Assembly (NCBI GenBank): GCA_913058395.1 | Contig: CAJXQI010000005.1 | Coordinates: forward strand, 1 to 64,000 | DNA from: an uncultured Colwellia sp. | GTDB taxonomy: Bacteria > Pseudomonadota > Gammaproteobacteria > Enterobacterales > Alteromonadaceae | Direction of reading: 5' to 3' | DNA length: 64,000 nt | Notes under the pieces: generated by a model | What the model was told of the DNA's origin: nothing | What the model saw: the letters and a program-made list of their open reading frames with translations, nothing else | The model's database searches: none | Program-made: the position numbers and the translations under genes | Shown here: positions 46,385-57,428 of the stretch, one piece after another | How positions within the stretch are numbered: the first letter of the stretch is position 1 | Layout of the letters: the number at the start of each line of letters is the position of its first letter

Positions 46385-47395
46385 ATGAGAAAACGCATTT
46401 ATATTGCCTACACAGGCGGTACCATTGGTATGAAACCCAGTGAAGATGGCTATATTCCACAAAAGCAGCATTTAACCGATGCCATTATGAAAATGCCTGA
46501 TTTTCACCGCCAGGAAATGCCTGAATTTACTATTAATGAATATCAGCCACTAATTGACTCATCAAATATGTCGCCAGCTGATTGGCAAAGAATCGCAAAC
46601 GATATTAAAGAGCATTACCAAGAATATGATGGTTTTGTGGTGCTACATGGCACAGATACCATGGCATACACCAGTTCAGCCTTATCGTTTATGTTGGAGA
46701 ATTTAACTAAACCTGTGATCGTTACGGGCTCTCAAATTCCATTAAGCCAATTAAGATCAGACGGGCAAGAAAATTTATTAAATTCGCTCTACATTGCGGC
46801 CAACTTTCCCATTGCTGAGGTCGGCTTATATTTTAATAATAAATTGTTTCGCGGAAACCGCAGCATTAAAGCCTATGCAGACGGTTTCAACGCCTTTGAC
46901 TCACCAAATATGGCGCCGCTTTTAGAAGCTGGCATTAATATTAAATTGGTTCAAGGGGAAATATCACAAGCAAATGAAGAGCCATTAAAACTCGCTGACA
47001 TTACGCCTCAGCCTATTGGTGTGGTGCATTTATACCCGGGAATTTCGACTGAGTTGATAAAAAACATTATCAAGCAACCTGTAAAAGCACTAATCATTCG
47101 TAGTTACGGCGTAGGTAATGCCCCACAAGATAAAGACTTGCTAGATTGTTTAAAAGAAGCCAATGAAAATGGTATTGTGGTAGTAAACTGTAGCCAATGT
47201 ATAAAAGGCACAGTGAATATGAAAGGTTATGCTACGGGTAATGCCTTAAGTAAAATTGGCGTGATCAGCGGTAATGATATGACTTTAGAAGCAACGTTAA
47301 CTAAGTTACATTACTTGCTAAGTAAAAATTATTCACAAGCAAAGATTTGTCAGTTATTACAAGAAAACTTACGTGGTGAACTGACGCTAAACTAG
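46385..47395 (+). CDS. ansA: L-asparaginase, type I cytoplasmic
   Basis: The ATG at 46385 gives 336 residues, the same size as E. coli AnsA (338); the frame is open further upstream without support. The nucleophile Thr is in the YTGGTIGM loop and the second catalytic Thr in LHGTDTMAYTSSALSFM. ITGSQ-like VTGSQIPL follows. It hydrolyses asparagine to aspartate and ammonia. Lies just after the MITE, with a terminator after it. Confidence 0.94.
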   Translation: MRKRIYIAYTGGTIGMKPSEDGYIPQKQHLTDAIMKMPDFHRQEMPEFTINEYQPLIDSSNMSPADWQRIANDIKEHYQEYDGFVVLHGTDTMAYTSSALSFMLENLTKPVIVTGSQIPLSQLRSDGQENLLNSLYIAANFPIAEVGLYFNNKLFRGNRSIKAYADGFNAFDSPNMAPLLEAGINIKLVQGEISQANEEPLKLADITPQPIGVVHLYPGISTELIKNIIKQPVKALIIRSYGVGNAPQDKDLLDCLKEANENGIVVVNCSQCIKGTVNMKGYATGNALSKIGVISGNDMTLEATLTKLHYLLSKNYSQAKICQLLQENLRGELTLN

Positions 47396-47463
47396 TGTAT
47401 TTGTTGGGTAAATAAGCGCTTTTATTACCTATCGCGATTACGCTTAATTAAACTATTGAAATA

Positions 47464-47504
47464 AAAAAGCCAGCAATAAACATTGAGTTTACTGCTGGCT
47501 TTTT
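47464..47504. terminator. Bidirectional terminator between ansA and the DUF349 gene
   Basis: AAAAAGCCAGCAATAAAC and GTTTACTGCTGGCTTTTT pair with one mismatch around a 5-base loop. Flanking A and T tracts suit both convergent genes. Confidence 0.85.
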
Positions 47505-47521
47505 CAATATATATTCAATAA

Positions 47522-50383
47522 CTAATTAACAAATATAGCTTTAATTCTTTGTAGTAAACTAACATCTGCTTGCTCAAGTTTACCTAGCATTAACCATTGG
47601 TTAAATTTAGCCGGTAAGTCGATAGTATTACCAGAAGACATTTGTTCTTGCATAAGATTTACCTGTACCGTCATGCGTTTTTGTTGCAACGCTTTCGGCG
47701 AAGGTACGCCAGATAATATTTCTAATTCCAATGTTAATTCATCACGACTAACAGGTTTATCTTTATTATCAAGTTCTTGTAATTTCTTTTGCCAGAACGT
47801 AGTTAACTCAGAAAAGCTCTCGTGCGACGCAAAACTAACACCGTTAACTAAGCTTTCTTCAATTACCTTAAATACATTTGTCCATTGTTGCTTTTCAAGC
47901 GTAACTTTTAATTTAGCAATTTTATCAGCGCATAATTTTTCTTTTTGACTGATAAGTTTTTCTAAGTTTGCCATTTTAGGTTTTTGCTGTTGAACATTTT
48001 GCTTCAACGACTGTAGCGCTTGTTCAAACTCTTGTAATGCTGGTAAGTTATCCGCTTGAGCAAATTCTTTTTCAAGGGTTTCAAATGCTAGTTCAAATTC
48101 AGCTAACTTAACTGAGCTGGCATTTTTTTCTATGGCATTTTGCTGTTCACGTTTAGAAAAAATTTCATCATTAATTTTTCTGAAACTTTGCCATAACTTA
48201 TTTTCAACTTTACTACCGGCATAACCCGTATCACGCCATTGTGTTTGTAATAATTTAACTTGCGTCACGGCTAAATTAATATCTTCTTCAAGCAATAATT
48301 TTTCAGCGCTTTTAATAAACGAAAGCTTTAATTGTTTATTATCGTTGTGGAAGTTTCTAATAGCAGTTTTAACTGGCTGTAATGCTTCATTAAATTCAGT
48401 GTTGATTGCTTGAAAAATATTACGATCGACCTGCCCTGAATTTTGCCAAAGTTTGATCAGTTTATTCAATTCATTATCAAACAATTTAAAATCGGCAACC
48501 GTTTCTGTATCGCTTGCTTGTGAAGCAACTAAAGTCTCTGATAATTTTTTAGCTTGTGCTAACAATGATTGACGAGAAACTAAATGCTGCTCACGCAGTT
48601 TTTCTTGTTCGGCAAAGTACAAACGACATGGCGCAAAAGCGGTTTCACAAAATTGATTAAATTCGTAATTTAAATCTTTCTCTGCATCGTCGTCGGCATG
48701 GCCTAAACTATTCCACGTTTTTCTATACTGCTTAACTTTTTCAGCTTGCTCATTTGGATTATCCAACGGCGTTTCAACAATTGCTTTTATGTCAGCCAAT
48801 AATTGTTGTTTGCGAGGCGTAGCAATGTAATGTTCCCAATCGGCTAACTCAGCAATTTTTTCATTAACGCTGTCAAACTCTCGCTGTAAGCGCAGTTGTT
48901 GCTGTTCTGACAATGATGCGAAAAGTTGTTTAGCTTTTTTGAAAACACCAAAGGCGGCATTATATTTACCACCAGCAATAAGACGCTTAACATCATTAAT
49001 TTTCTTTTGTGTTGCTGAAAATTCTTGTTTTTGCGCTTGTTGCAAAGGCTTTAATGCTTGACGCCAATTGTTTTGAATTTCTTTTGAAGCATTCTTAATT
49101 GAATCAGGTAACGTACCCGCAGATTGCTTTTCAGCACTTTTCCAATTTGTTAACCATTCTTGATAAGTGGGTAAACGTTCGTTCATCTCTTCAACATTCG
49201 TTGGTAATGCTAATTGAGATACTTTTGAAATAAGCTGCGTTGCTTCGCTAACTGACTTTGCAATTTCAGGTAACTGCTGCAACTTTTGTTGCTGCTGACA
49301 AATTTTAGCAATAAATTCATTTTGCTCACTTTGAATTAATGGTGAGGCGATAATTTCGCTAGTTAATTTATCAAATACGGTTTGATATTGCTGTTCGTCA
49401 ATTTCTTCGTTTTCAAAAATACTGGTTGTTAATGTTTGATCAACAACTTTCAATGTTTTATCAAAATGAATACGGCACTGCTGTTTCTCTGCTTCCAACT
49501 TACGGCCAAGTTCAGCTTGGGCAAATTGTTCAGCTTTAACGGCAAATATTTTTGACAGGTTAGCCACAATCGTTTGCTGTTTATTCGTAAACTCTTCGCT
49601 TACCGTTGTGTCTAAACAAGCAAAATCTTTTGTCAGTGCTAGCCACTCGCTTTCAAGATTGCTGCGTTTATCGAGATAAACCGTGTAATCTTGCTGATCT
49701 TTCAGTGCTTGTAACTTAGCTAAAACCAAATTAACTTTTTTGCTTAAAGCAATTGGCTGTTCAAGTGCAAACTTCAGTGCAGAAATTTTTCCGTCTATTT
49801 GCTTGCTAATTTCATCGTTATTAGCTTTTTTCTTCAATTTTTCTAAGGTATCGAGATCGTGCACTTTATCAACAATATACTGTTGAACTTCGACACTTTG
49901 CTTTTGATTAAATAAATTGATTAATAACTGAGGCTTTAAGTTTGCCGTTGCCGTTTTTTCATTGGCTGATGATTTAGCGGCAATTTTTTCAAATAAAGCG
50001 ATAATTAAGCTAGCTTGCTCAGTCTGCTTTAACCAGTTTTCGAATAATGCGTAATGATTATAGCTGGCAATATAATTTAACTTTTCTTGCTCAGATACTT
50101 TTATGCTGTCTTGATCGGTTAAAATCGCTTCAACTTTCTTCTGAGCATATTGTTTTACTTTTGACATCGAATTTTCTTGGCTATGTGTTAACCAAGTTTC
50201 AAAAGTGGCAAGTTTAATTAATGCTGCCCGTCTTACATTCTCATTTTCATCATTTTTAGCAAGCTGTGAAATAATTTCACGCTGCTCTGGCTCGTCAATC
50301 GACAAACTACTGGTAATGGCTTCTACACGGACAACACTGTCTTTATGTTGCCATTTCTTTTTTAAAAACTTGGAAAAAATCAT
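47522..50383 (-). CDS. Large DUF349-domain protein
   Basis: A 953-residue product. The first 60 residues look HEAT-like. Most of the rest is coiled coil built from repeated DUF349-type units, seen as W-rich patterns such as LWQNSGQVDR and QTQWRDTGYAGSKVENKLWQSF. No signal or membrane span. It overlaps the upstream yeaC gene by 4 bases (ATGA), so they are translationally coupled. The family has no settled function. A second-to-none coiled-coil content suggests a scaffold or RNA/ribosome-associated role (inference). Confidence 0.85.
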   Translation of the reverse strand: MIFSKFLKKKWQHKDSVVRVEAITSSLSIDEPEQREIISQLAKNDENENVRRAALIKLATFETWLTHSQENSMSKVKQYAQKKVEAILTDQDSIKVSEQEKLNYIASYNHYALFENWLKQTEQASLIIALFEKIAAKSSANEKTATANLKPQLLINLFNQKQSVEVQQYIVDKVHDLDTLEKLKKKANNDEISKQIDGKISALKFALEQPIALSKKVNLVLAKLQALKDQQDYTVYLDKRSNLESEWLALTKDFACLDTTVSEEFTNKQQTIVANLSKIFAVKAEQFAQAELGRKLEAEKQQCRIHFDKTLKVVDQTLTTSIFENEEIDEQQYQTVFDKLTSEIIASPLIQSEQNEFIAKICQQQQKLQQLPEIAKSVSEATQLISKVSQLALPTNVEEMNERLPTYQEWLTNWKSAEKQSAGTLPDSIKNASKEIQNNWRQALKPLQQAQKQEFSATQKKINDVKRLIAGGKYNAAFGVFKKAKQLFASLSEQQQLRLQREFDSVNEKIAELADWEHYIATPRKQQLLADIKAIVETPLDNPNEQAEKVKQYRKTWNSLGHADDDAEKDLNYEFNQFCETAFAPCRLYFAEQEKLREQHLVSRQSLLAQAKKLSETLVASQASDTETVADFKLFDNELNKLIKLWQNSGQVDRNIFQAINTEFNEALQPVKTAIRNFHNDNKQLKLSFIKSAEKLLLEEDINLAVTQVKLLQTQWRDTGYAGSKVENKLWQSFRKINDEIFSKREQQNAIEKNASSVKLAEFELAFETLEKEFAQADNLPALQEFEQALQSLKQNVQQQKPKMANLEKLISQKEKLCADKIAKLKVTLEKQQWTNVFKVIEESLVNGVSFASHESFSELTTFWQKKLQELDNKDKPVSRDELTLELEILSGVPSPKALQQKRMTVQVNLMQEQMSSGNTIDLPAKFNQWLMLGKLEQADVSLLQRIKAIFVN

Positions 50384-50664
50384 AGATCGGAAAACCTAGC
50401 AATATCATTGCTATCTTTAGCTACAGGGAAATCTGAACGTAGTTCACTTTTTGTTTTAATAATCATCTCACCACGAGGACCAATGGAAAGCGTTTGATCT
50501 GAATCTAAATGCTTAGATTGATAAGCCATGGTAATTTGCACGGCAGATAATTGTTGTTCTTTATCTACAGGCGTTCCTTCAGGCCACTTGCCTGTTTCAG
50601 CCGCACATTTTAAACGTAAATACATTTCTTCTGACATATTGTCGACTAACTGAATGATATCCAT
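50380..50664 (-). CDS. yeaC: YeaC-family protein (DUF1315)
   Basis: A 94-residue cytoplasmic protein. The pattern MSEEMYLRLKCAAETGKWPEGTPVDKEQ is diagnostic of the YeaC family (shown here only by position, residues 10-37). Its TGA overlaps the ATG of the DUF349 gene. No molecular function is known. Confidence 0.87.
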   Translation of the reverse strand: MDIIQLVDNMSEEMYLRLKCAAETGKWPEGTPVDKEQQLSAVQITMAYQSKHLDSDQTLSIGPRGEMIIKTKSELRSDFPVAKDSNDIARFSDL

Positions 50665-50689
50665 GAAAATCTCTTATAAATAAATTTGA

Positions 50690-51019
50690 CTACTTACGAC
50701 TTCGCTTAACCAAAAGAAGCCTAACACGCGTGACGATATACAAAATAAAGCCTAGAACTGAACTGGTTATTGAACCAACGTATTCCCAAGTACCGGGTTG
50801 AGCGTTTTGCCAATACAAATACAGGAAACCACCACAAAATAACAACATGGCGATAAAAGAATGATTCATTAGTTGCTGCGATTTTTCAACAGCACTTACT
50901 TTTTTTAGTAATGCCAATTTATCGGCATCAAGCTCGGTTAAATCTAATTGACAATGAGAACAATTTTTTGCTTTATCTGAAATTTTTTTCTGACAACCAG
51001 GACAATTAATTACAGCCAT
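50690..51019 (-). CDS. Zinc-ribbon membrane protein
   Basis: A 109-residue product. The N-terminal zinc ribbon has two CxxC knuckles, CPGC (residues 6-9) and CSHC (20-23). A short helical linker follows, then two membrane spans near 53-70 and 80-98, and a basic C-terminal tail. Same strand as yeaC but separated by 25 bases. Function unknown. Confidence 0.8.
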   Translation of the reverse strand: MAVINCPGCQKKISDKAKNCSHCQLDLTELDADKLALLKKVSAVEKSQQLMNHSFIAMLLFCGGFLYLYWQNAQPGTWEYVGSITSSVLGFILYIVTRVRLLLVKRSRK

Positions 51020-51053
51020 ATATTCACCTTTTATTCGATATTTTATTTTACCT

Positions 51054-51082
51054 AAAAAAAACGCCCTTGCGGGCGTTTTTTT
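51054..51082 (-). terminator. Intrinsic terminator after the alanine symporter gene
   Basis: Stem AAAAACGCCC / GGGCGTTTTT with the tight loop TTGC and runs of A and T on both sides. It lies 15 bases past the stop of agcS on the reverse strand. Confidence 0.87.
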
Positions 51083-51096
51083 AAAGTAAATAGTAA

Positions 51097-52593
51097 TTAT
51101 TTTTTATTTTGTTGCGCTATTCTATCTTCCCAGAAATCAGCGTTTTCTATTTCCAGCTTTTTCGGGTCAAAAGTATAGTGTTCAACACCATCTTTCTGCT
51201 GACGCTCATAATCTCTTAATGCTTTAATAGCAGGTTTTGCCATAAAGAATATTGCGATAATAGCGAAAATATTTAACCATGCCATCAAACCAACGCCAAT
51301 ATCGCCCATGCCCCAAGCAGCACTTGGCTCTGCGACAGTGCCATAAAATACCGCTGACATAATAATCACTTTAAGTAAAAATCTCAGCGCAGGCATCTTA
51401 ATGGTTTTATTAATGTATGAAACATTATTTTCAGCAATAAAGTAATAAGCTAATACTGTTGTAAAGGCAAAGAAAAATAATGCAATAGCAATGAATGGTT
51501 TACCAACACCCGTTAATACACTGTCGACCGCAATTTGCGTAAAGGCAGGGCCATTTATGACTACGTCGCTAGCTAAATTACTAACAATCATGGAAGTTGT
51601 GCCTTCAGGCATTACGTTGTACGAGTTGGTGATTAAAATCATAAATGCTGTTGCAGAACAAACAAACAAAGTATCAATGTAAACAGAAAATGCTTGCACT
51701 AAACCTTGTTGCGCAGGATGATCAACTTCAGCCGCAGCTGCAGCATGAGGCCCAGTACCTTGGCCTGCTTCGTTTGAATATACACCCCGTTTAACACCCC
51801 AACCTATCGCAGCTCCAAAACCAGCCATCGGTGTGAACGCATCAGAAATAATCAACATAAAAACATCTGGTAACATATCAATATGTAGCGCGATAATCGT
51901 ACAAGCAATAATGATATAAGCTAATGCCATAAAAGGTACAACAACTTGGGTAAAATTAGCAATACGCTTAACACCACCAAAAATAATAAAACCAAGTAAT
52001 AAAACGATAAATGTCGCGGTATATACTTTAGTTAACGGTAAGTCACCCATAAAAGAGCTTACTGAACCACCGCCACCAAATACATTTACCATGGCATCAC
52101 CAATACCATTTGATTGTACTACCGGTAGTAAAACACCACACGCAAGAATAGTCGCTAATGCAAATGTCCAAGCATACCATTTTTGTCCCAATGCTTTTTC
52201 TATATAATATGCTGGACCACCACGATATTGGCCATCTTCTTCTTCTTTATAAATTTGTGCGTTGGTTGATTCTATATATGCAGTAGCTGCACCTAAAAAT
52301 GCCACAATCCACATCCAGAACACCGCACCTGGGCCACCAAAACCGATCGCTGCAGCAACACCAGCAATATTACCGGTACCTACACGACCTGAAAGAGAAA
52401 CTGCCAAGGCTTGGAATGATGAAATACCTTTTTCTGAGCTTTTACCAGAAAGTAATAATCGGAACATTTCACGAAAATGACGAACTTGCACAAAACGCGT
52501 TAAAATCGAGAAAAATACACCAGTTCCCAAGCAGAGATAAATTAAATATGGGCTCCAAATATAGCCATTAATATTATTTACAATTTCTTGCAC
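51097..52593 (-). CDS. agcS: Alanine/glycine:sodium symporter
   Basis: A 498-residue AGCS-family transporter with about 11 spans. The signature LSGRVGTGNIAGVAAAIGFG near residue 70 and NEAGQGTGPHAAAAAEVDHP near 270 are diagnostic. It imports alanine or glycine with Na+. Single gene followed by the hairpin terminator. The presence of ald and lrp further right fits alanine use, though they are not linked. Confidence 0.93.
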   Translation of the reverse strand: MQEIVNNINGYIWSPYLIYLCLGTGVFFSILTRFVQVRHFREMFRLLLSGKSSEKGISSFQALAVSLSGRVGTGNIAGVAAAIGFGGPGAVFWMWIVAFLGAATAYIESTNAQIYKEEEDGQYRGGPAYYIEKALGQKWYAWTFALATILACGVLLPVVQSNGIGDAMVNVFGGGGSVSSFMGDLPLTKVYTATFIVLLLGFIIFGGVKRIANFTQVVVPFMALAYIIIACTIIALHIDMLPDVFMLIISDAFTPMAGFGAAIGWGVKRGVYSNEAGQGTGPHAAAAAEVDHPAQQGLVQAFSVYIDTLFVCSATAFMILITNSYNVMPEGTTSMIVSNLASDVVINGPAFTQIAVDSVLTGVGKPFIAIALFFFAFTTVLAYYFIAENNVSYINKTIKMPALRFLLKVIIMSAVFYGTVAEPSAAWGMGDIGVGLMAWLNIFAIIAIFFMAKPAIKALRDYERQQKDGVEHYTFDPKKLEIENADFWEDRIAQQNKK

Positions 52594-52729
52594 TCTAGAC
52601 TCCTAATAATTATTATTTTTTTAAAGTTAAATTTGCTTTTGTAAACGCCTATACATTAACTAAGTTGTCATACTGCAATTACACTTAGTAGGTCTATAGG
52701 CATAATATCTTGCTACGTATTCCTAGTCG

Positions 52730-53857
52730 TTATCGTAAGTCACCAACAACATGATAAATTGCTGTTAAAAAATCACGACCGAATAAACTACTACGTTCAT
52801 CAGACCAGCCAACACTATAATCTGGTAATAAATCATTATCTTTAAATGGCATTTCTACCGTGTAAGACAAACACTTAAATTGTTCACCAACCCAGTTAGC
52901 ACAAACGGTTAAATTCGCTTGACCTGGTTCATCTTTGTCGTAACCTTTGTCATCTTGAAATTCTGGTGTAATAGCAAGCAATACATTTTTGAATTTTTCT
53001 TCAAGTGCTTTATGACGTGCGTCATATGAAGGAACACCTTCACAACCCGCAACAAAGTTAAACGGTAATGCTTCATCGCCGTGAATATCAAGTAGCATAT
53101 CAACGCCTGTTTCAAGCATTTTTTCACGAACGAGGTAAACTTCAGGGCTATTTTCCATAGACGGCGTTTGCCATTCACGATTCAAATTAACACCGTTTGC
53201 ATTGGTACGTAAATGACCACGAGCTGAGCCGTCTGGATTCATATTTGGCACTAAGTAAAATACCGCACTATTAAGTAAAGAACGAGCTACGCCATCGTCT
53301 TCATCTAATAAACGGTCAATAAAGCCTTCCATAAACCATTCAGCCATAGATTCACCAGGGTGCTGACGAGCAGTTATCCAAATAACTTTTTTACCTTCGC
53401 CTTCTTCACCTACTTTTAATACTGACATATCACGACCATCAAGGGTTTGTCCCAAAACTTGTAACTGACAATCAATATCTAACTGTGCGCTGTGAATCAA
53501 GTCTTGATGACGTTCATAGCTATAAGGTGCAAAGTATGCGAAATAAGTTGAGTCATGCTCTGGTGTGAAGGTAATGGTAAGGTTTGTGCCATCAAATTCT
53601 GTTGGTACGCGGAACCAATGTTGACGGTCGTATGAAGCTACAGCTTGGTAATTTTCCCAACCTTCTACATAAGCTGACTTACCGGCATTGTTTAAATGCA
53701 TAACATGCTCGGTATGTTCTGTATTATGTAGTTTAAAATGAAACCATTGATAAAACTCTGAATTATGATCTTTTTTAATCGCTAATTGAATATCTGCTGG
53801 GTTTTGTGCTGAAATGACATCAATATTACCTGAGTCAAAATTTGCTGAAATTTGCAT
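52730..53857 (-). CDS. M14-family zinc carboxypeptidase (cytosolic CCP-like)
   Basis: A 375-residue product with no signal peptide. An N-terminal beta domain (about 1-125) comes before the peptidase domain. Zinc ligands His166 and Glu169 are in RQHPGES, and His259 is in LDIHGDE; the catalytic Glu is in TVEMPF. NMNPDGSARGHLRTNANG and NLNREW are typical of the CCP-like bacterial branch. It trims C-terminal residues from peptides in the cytoplasm. Confidence 0.9.
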   Translation of the reverse strand: MQISANFDSGNIDVISAQNPADIQLAIKKDHNSEFYQWFHFKLHNTEHTEHVMHLNNAGKSAYVEGWENYQAVASYDRQHWFRVPTEFDGTNLTITFTPEHDSTYFAYFAPYSYERHQDLIHSAQLDIDCQLQVLGQTLDGRDMSVLKVGEEGEGKKVIWITARQHPGESMAEWFMEGFIDRLLDEDDGVARSLLNSAVFYLVPNMNPDGSARGHLRTNANGVNLNREWQTPSMENSPEVYLVREKMLETGVDMLLDIHGDEALPFNFVAGCEGVPSYDARHKALEEKFKNVLLAITPEFQDDKGYDKDEPGQANLTVCANWVGEQFKCLSYTVEMPFKDNDLLPDYSVGWSDERSSLFGRDFLTAIYHVVGDLR

Positions 53858-53922
53858 AAGACTATCTGCTCACTATTGTTTCGATAGCCATAGTGTACAC
53901 AAACACGCATTAGATCAGAAGT

Positions 53923-54414
53923 CTAAAAGCTCCTTAAATACAAGCCTATTTCCGAAGAATAGCCGAGAGAACGAGCGATTATCGTATTTTCTTCATCCAA
54001 TACATAATAACTTGGATAACCCATGACTTTATAGTCACTTTTAACAGCTTCATTTCCTAGTGCGATTGGAAAGGTTAATTGGTGATTCATGGTAAATTTT
54101 TTCACTTGCTCAACGTCAACAAAATCTAACGCTACCGCGATAACATCCAAGTTAGGCGTTTTTTGATAGACATTTTGCAGATTATCGATACTTAAATTAC
54201 ATACTTGGCACCAAGGCGCAAAAAAGTAGACAATAGTTTTTTTACCATTAGCCTGCAAGCTTACGTCTTGGTCCATAATTGTTTTTAGTTGATGTGTCGC
54301 TGGAACAACATCATCACTTGACGATAACATGCTACTTTCTCGTAGCATGGCAACGGCATTAAAAATAAATAAAAAAACAATTAGTTGTATTAAAATACTG
54401 CGTAGCAAAATCAA
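53923..54414 (-). CDS. TlpA-like thioredoxin-family protein
   Basis: A 163-residue product anchored by one span near residues 5-23. The thioredoxin fold has the redox motif WCQVC (Cys69 and Cys72), an FFAPW lead-in and the cis-proline GYPSYYVLD. Such proteins reduce disulphides in the periplasm. Single gene downstream of the 58-residue membrane protein gene. Confidence 0.87.
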   Translation of the reverse strand: MILLRSILIQLIVFLFIFNAVAMLRESSMLSSSDDVVPATHQLKTIMDQDVSLQANGKKTIVYFFAPWCQVCNLSIDNLQNVYQKTPNLDVIAVALDFVDVEQVKKFTMNHQLTFPIALGNEAVKSDYKVMGYPSYYVLDEENTIIARSLGYSSEIGLYLRSF

Positions 54415-54522
54415 ACTCTTCCTAATAAATCACGCTATAAGTATTAAGACCTGATAAGTTATTTTTTCGTTCGCTAAAGTAATAAATATATTTTTTGCTC
54501 ATTAAAATTAATTCGGATTTTC

Positions 54523-54699
54523 TTAACACACCTTACGCTTAATCGGTGCTAACAATAAATAGAGCACCCATGCAAGCCAAGATATTGTCACAATAGCAAT
54601 TAACCATGTTATTTTTTCAGCTCCTTGGGTACGATTTGATTTCAAAATTAGCACTAACGGTAACACCCACAGTATTAATACTATTATAAGTAATGTCAT
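54523..54699 (-). CDS. 58-residue membrane protein, phospholipase-D N-terminal-like
   Basis: A short frame from the ATG at 54699 to the TAA at 54523, with GGGAG five bases before the start. Two hydrophobic spans (about residues 2-19 and 31-50) are joined by a short charged turn. The pattern WVLPLVLILKSNRT then KITWLIAIV..PI resembles the PLDc_N membrane domain. Coding potential is supported by the ribosome-binding site and shape. Confidence 0.7.
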   Translation of the reverse strand: MTLLIIVLILWVLPLVLILKSNRTQGAEKITWLIAIVTISWLAWVLYLLLAPIKRKVC

Positions 54700-55008
54700 A
54701 AAAACTCCCTTTCAACGATAAGGCCTCCAAGATTAAATTAAGTAACAGTTATTAATATTTGAGGTACTGAAAAATTGGTTGCAACTGTAACAACCATCAA
54801 ATGGTTGCTCTTTCAAAGCCAATACTAGCAATAAAAAAACTATATAAACTCAGATATTTGTTGCTACTTTGTTATTAACAATATAAAAATAAAATCTTAT
54901 GTAAAACATACAATTACACCTGCACAACTGTCCTATTACTTTACATTTTTGGGTTTTACAATTAGAGGTTAACTATCAAACCACTGAAAAATAACAGAAA
55001 ATTCAGAC

Positions 55009-55024
55009 TGGCTTAACCTTTGCT
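55009..55024 (+). promoter_or_regulatory. Sigma-54-type -24/-12 promoter of the PEP-CTERM gene
   Basis: TGGCTTAACCTTTGCT has the GG at -24 and GC at -12 exactly 10 bases apart, as RNA polymerase sigma-54 requires. Transcription would start near 55035, giving a leader of about 58 bases to the gene at 55093. PEP-CTERM genes are known to use sigma-54 with the PrsK/PrsR system. The rest of the interval from 54700 to here holds no gene I can see. Confidence 0.65.
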
Positions 55025-55092
55025 TACACACGTTCTTACAATAATTAAAATGCCTTTTTGTTTTAAGGGAATGTATTACAAAGGAAAATACA

Positions 55093-55806
55093 ATGAATAA
55101 AAAAATGTTAAAAGCCGCTTTAGCTGGTTTGATGTTGTCTGTAAGTAGTATTGCTAGTGCCGGACTTATTTACTCTTCAAGCCAAATTGGAAGTGACTTC
55201 CGAGACATTAGTGGCAGTGGAACTCAATTTTCACTTTCCGATGACGCTCTAACAGGCGATATTGCATTTGGTTTTAACTTTAATTTTTACGATATTGTCC
55301 ATGATAGCGCTAGGATCTCATCCAATGGATTTATTGATTTTGGTCCAGTATATGATGCAGGTTGTTGTACTGGCGGTACAATAGCTCCAGCAGCGCCAAA
55401 TGGTATCTTTGCTGGACTTTGGGAAGATTTAGATTCCAACAACGATACTACTGGAAATATGTTTTATCAAACAATAGGCTCTGCAGGCTCAAGAGAGTTT
55501 ATTGTTGGTTTTTATGATATAGCGCATTATCCAACTGGTAATTTAGTGAACTTTGAGATGATTATTCATGAAGGTAGTAATAACCTAGAAATTCAATTTG
55601 GCAGCCTAGCTAATGAAGATATTCATACCATCGGCATTGAAAACTATGATGGAACTAGCGGTGAACAGTTTTATCGCGGAACTAACATTTCTCAATTTAG
55701 TAATACCGGTGTTTTGTTTCAAGCGACTGTTCCAGAGCCTTCTACTCTCGCCATCTTCGCGTTAGGTGTTATGGGTTTAGCTTCACGTAAGTTTAAGAAA
55801 CAATAA
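55093..55806 (+). CDS. PEP-CTERM sorting-domain protein
   Basis: A 237-residue product from the ATG at 55093, with AAAGGAAAA upstream. Signal peptide residues 1-23 (ASAGL cleavage). The body is beta-rich, with an ISSNGFIDFG segment seen in such exoproteins. The C-terminal tail has the VPEPSTLAIF motif from residue 213, a hydrophobic span and a basic end (RKFKK), which marks it for exosortase processing. It is likely a secreted matrix or surface protein. No exosortase gene is in the window. Confidence 0.92.
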   Translation: MNKKMLKAALAGLMLSVSSIASAGLIYSSSQIGSDFRDISGSGTQFSLSDDALTGDIAFGFNFNFYDIVHDSARISSNGFIDFGPVYDAGCCTGGTIAPAAPNGIFAGLWEDLDSNNDTTGNMFYQTIGSAGSREFIVGFYDIAHYPTGNLVNFEMIIHEGSNNLEIQFGSLANEDIHTIGIENYDGTSGEQFYRGTNISQFSNTGVLFQATVPEPSTLAIFALGVMGLASRKFKKQ

Positions 55807-55830
55807 TTTAGATCTGACCTTTACTATACA

Positions 55831-55856
55831 AAGCACCATTCATTGGTGCTTTTTTA
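55831..55856 (+). terminator. Intrinsic terminator after the PEP-CTERM gene
   Basis: Stem AAGCACCA / TGGTGCTT with a 5-base loop and then a T run. The rest of the 315-bp gap to serS has no gene; another terminator sits at 56069. Confidence 0.8.
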
Positions 55857-56068
55857 TTGCCTTTGGTGTGTTGATCTAACTTATTTCTCAAGCCCTCCTT
55901 GCTCACTCTAAGTAAGAATACTTATGTCGGTATCTAAACCTACCAAGAGCTTTACTGAAACTTCCAGTTTACGTCCCAGAAAAAAGAAACATTATAGCTA
56001 ATTAAAGTAGCGTCGAACGATAAGCAATACAACTTTCGCAGACTTAAAATCTCATTTAAAAAAGCAAA

Positions 56069-56099
56069 AAAAATCCAATATCTAAGTATTGGATTTTTA
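56069..56099 (-). terminator. Intrinsic terminator after serS
   Basis: Perfect stem AAAAATCCAATA / TATTGGATTTTT with a 6-base loop, reading off the serS end on the reverse strand. Confidence 0.85.
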
Positions 56100-56121
56100 T
56101 ATCGAACTAATACGAAACGTC

Positions 56122-57408
<1,287 letters not shown>

Positions 57409-57428
57409 TCACGTGTTTTCTTTATTAT

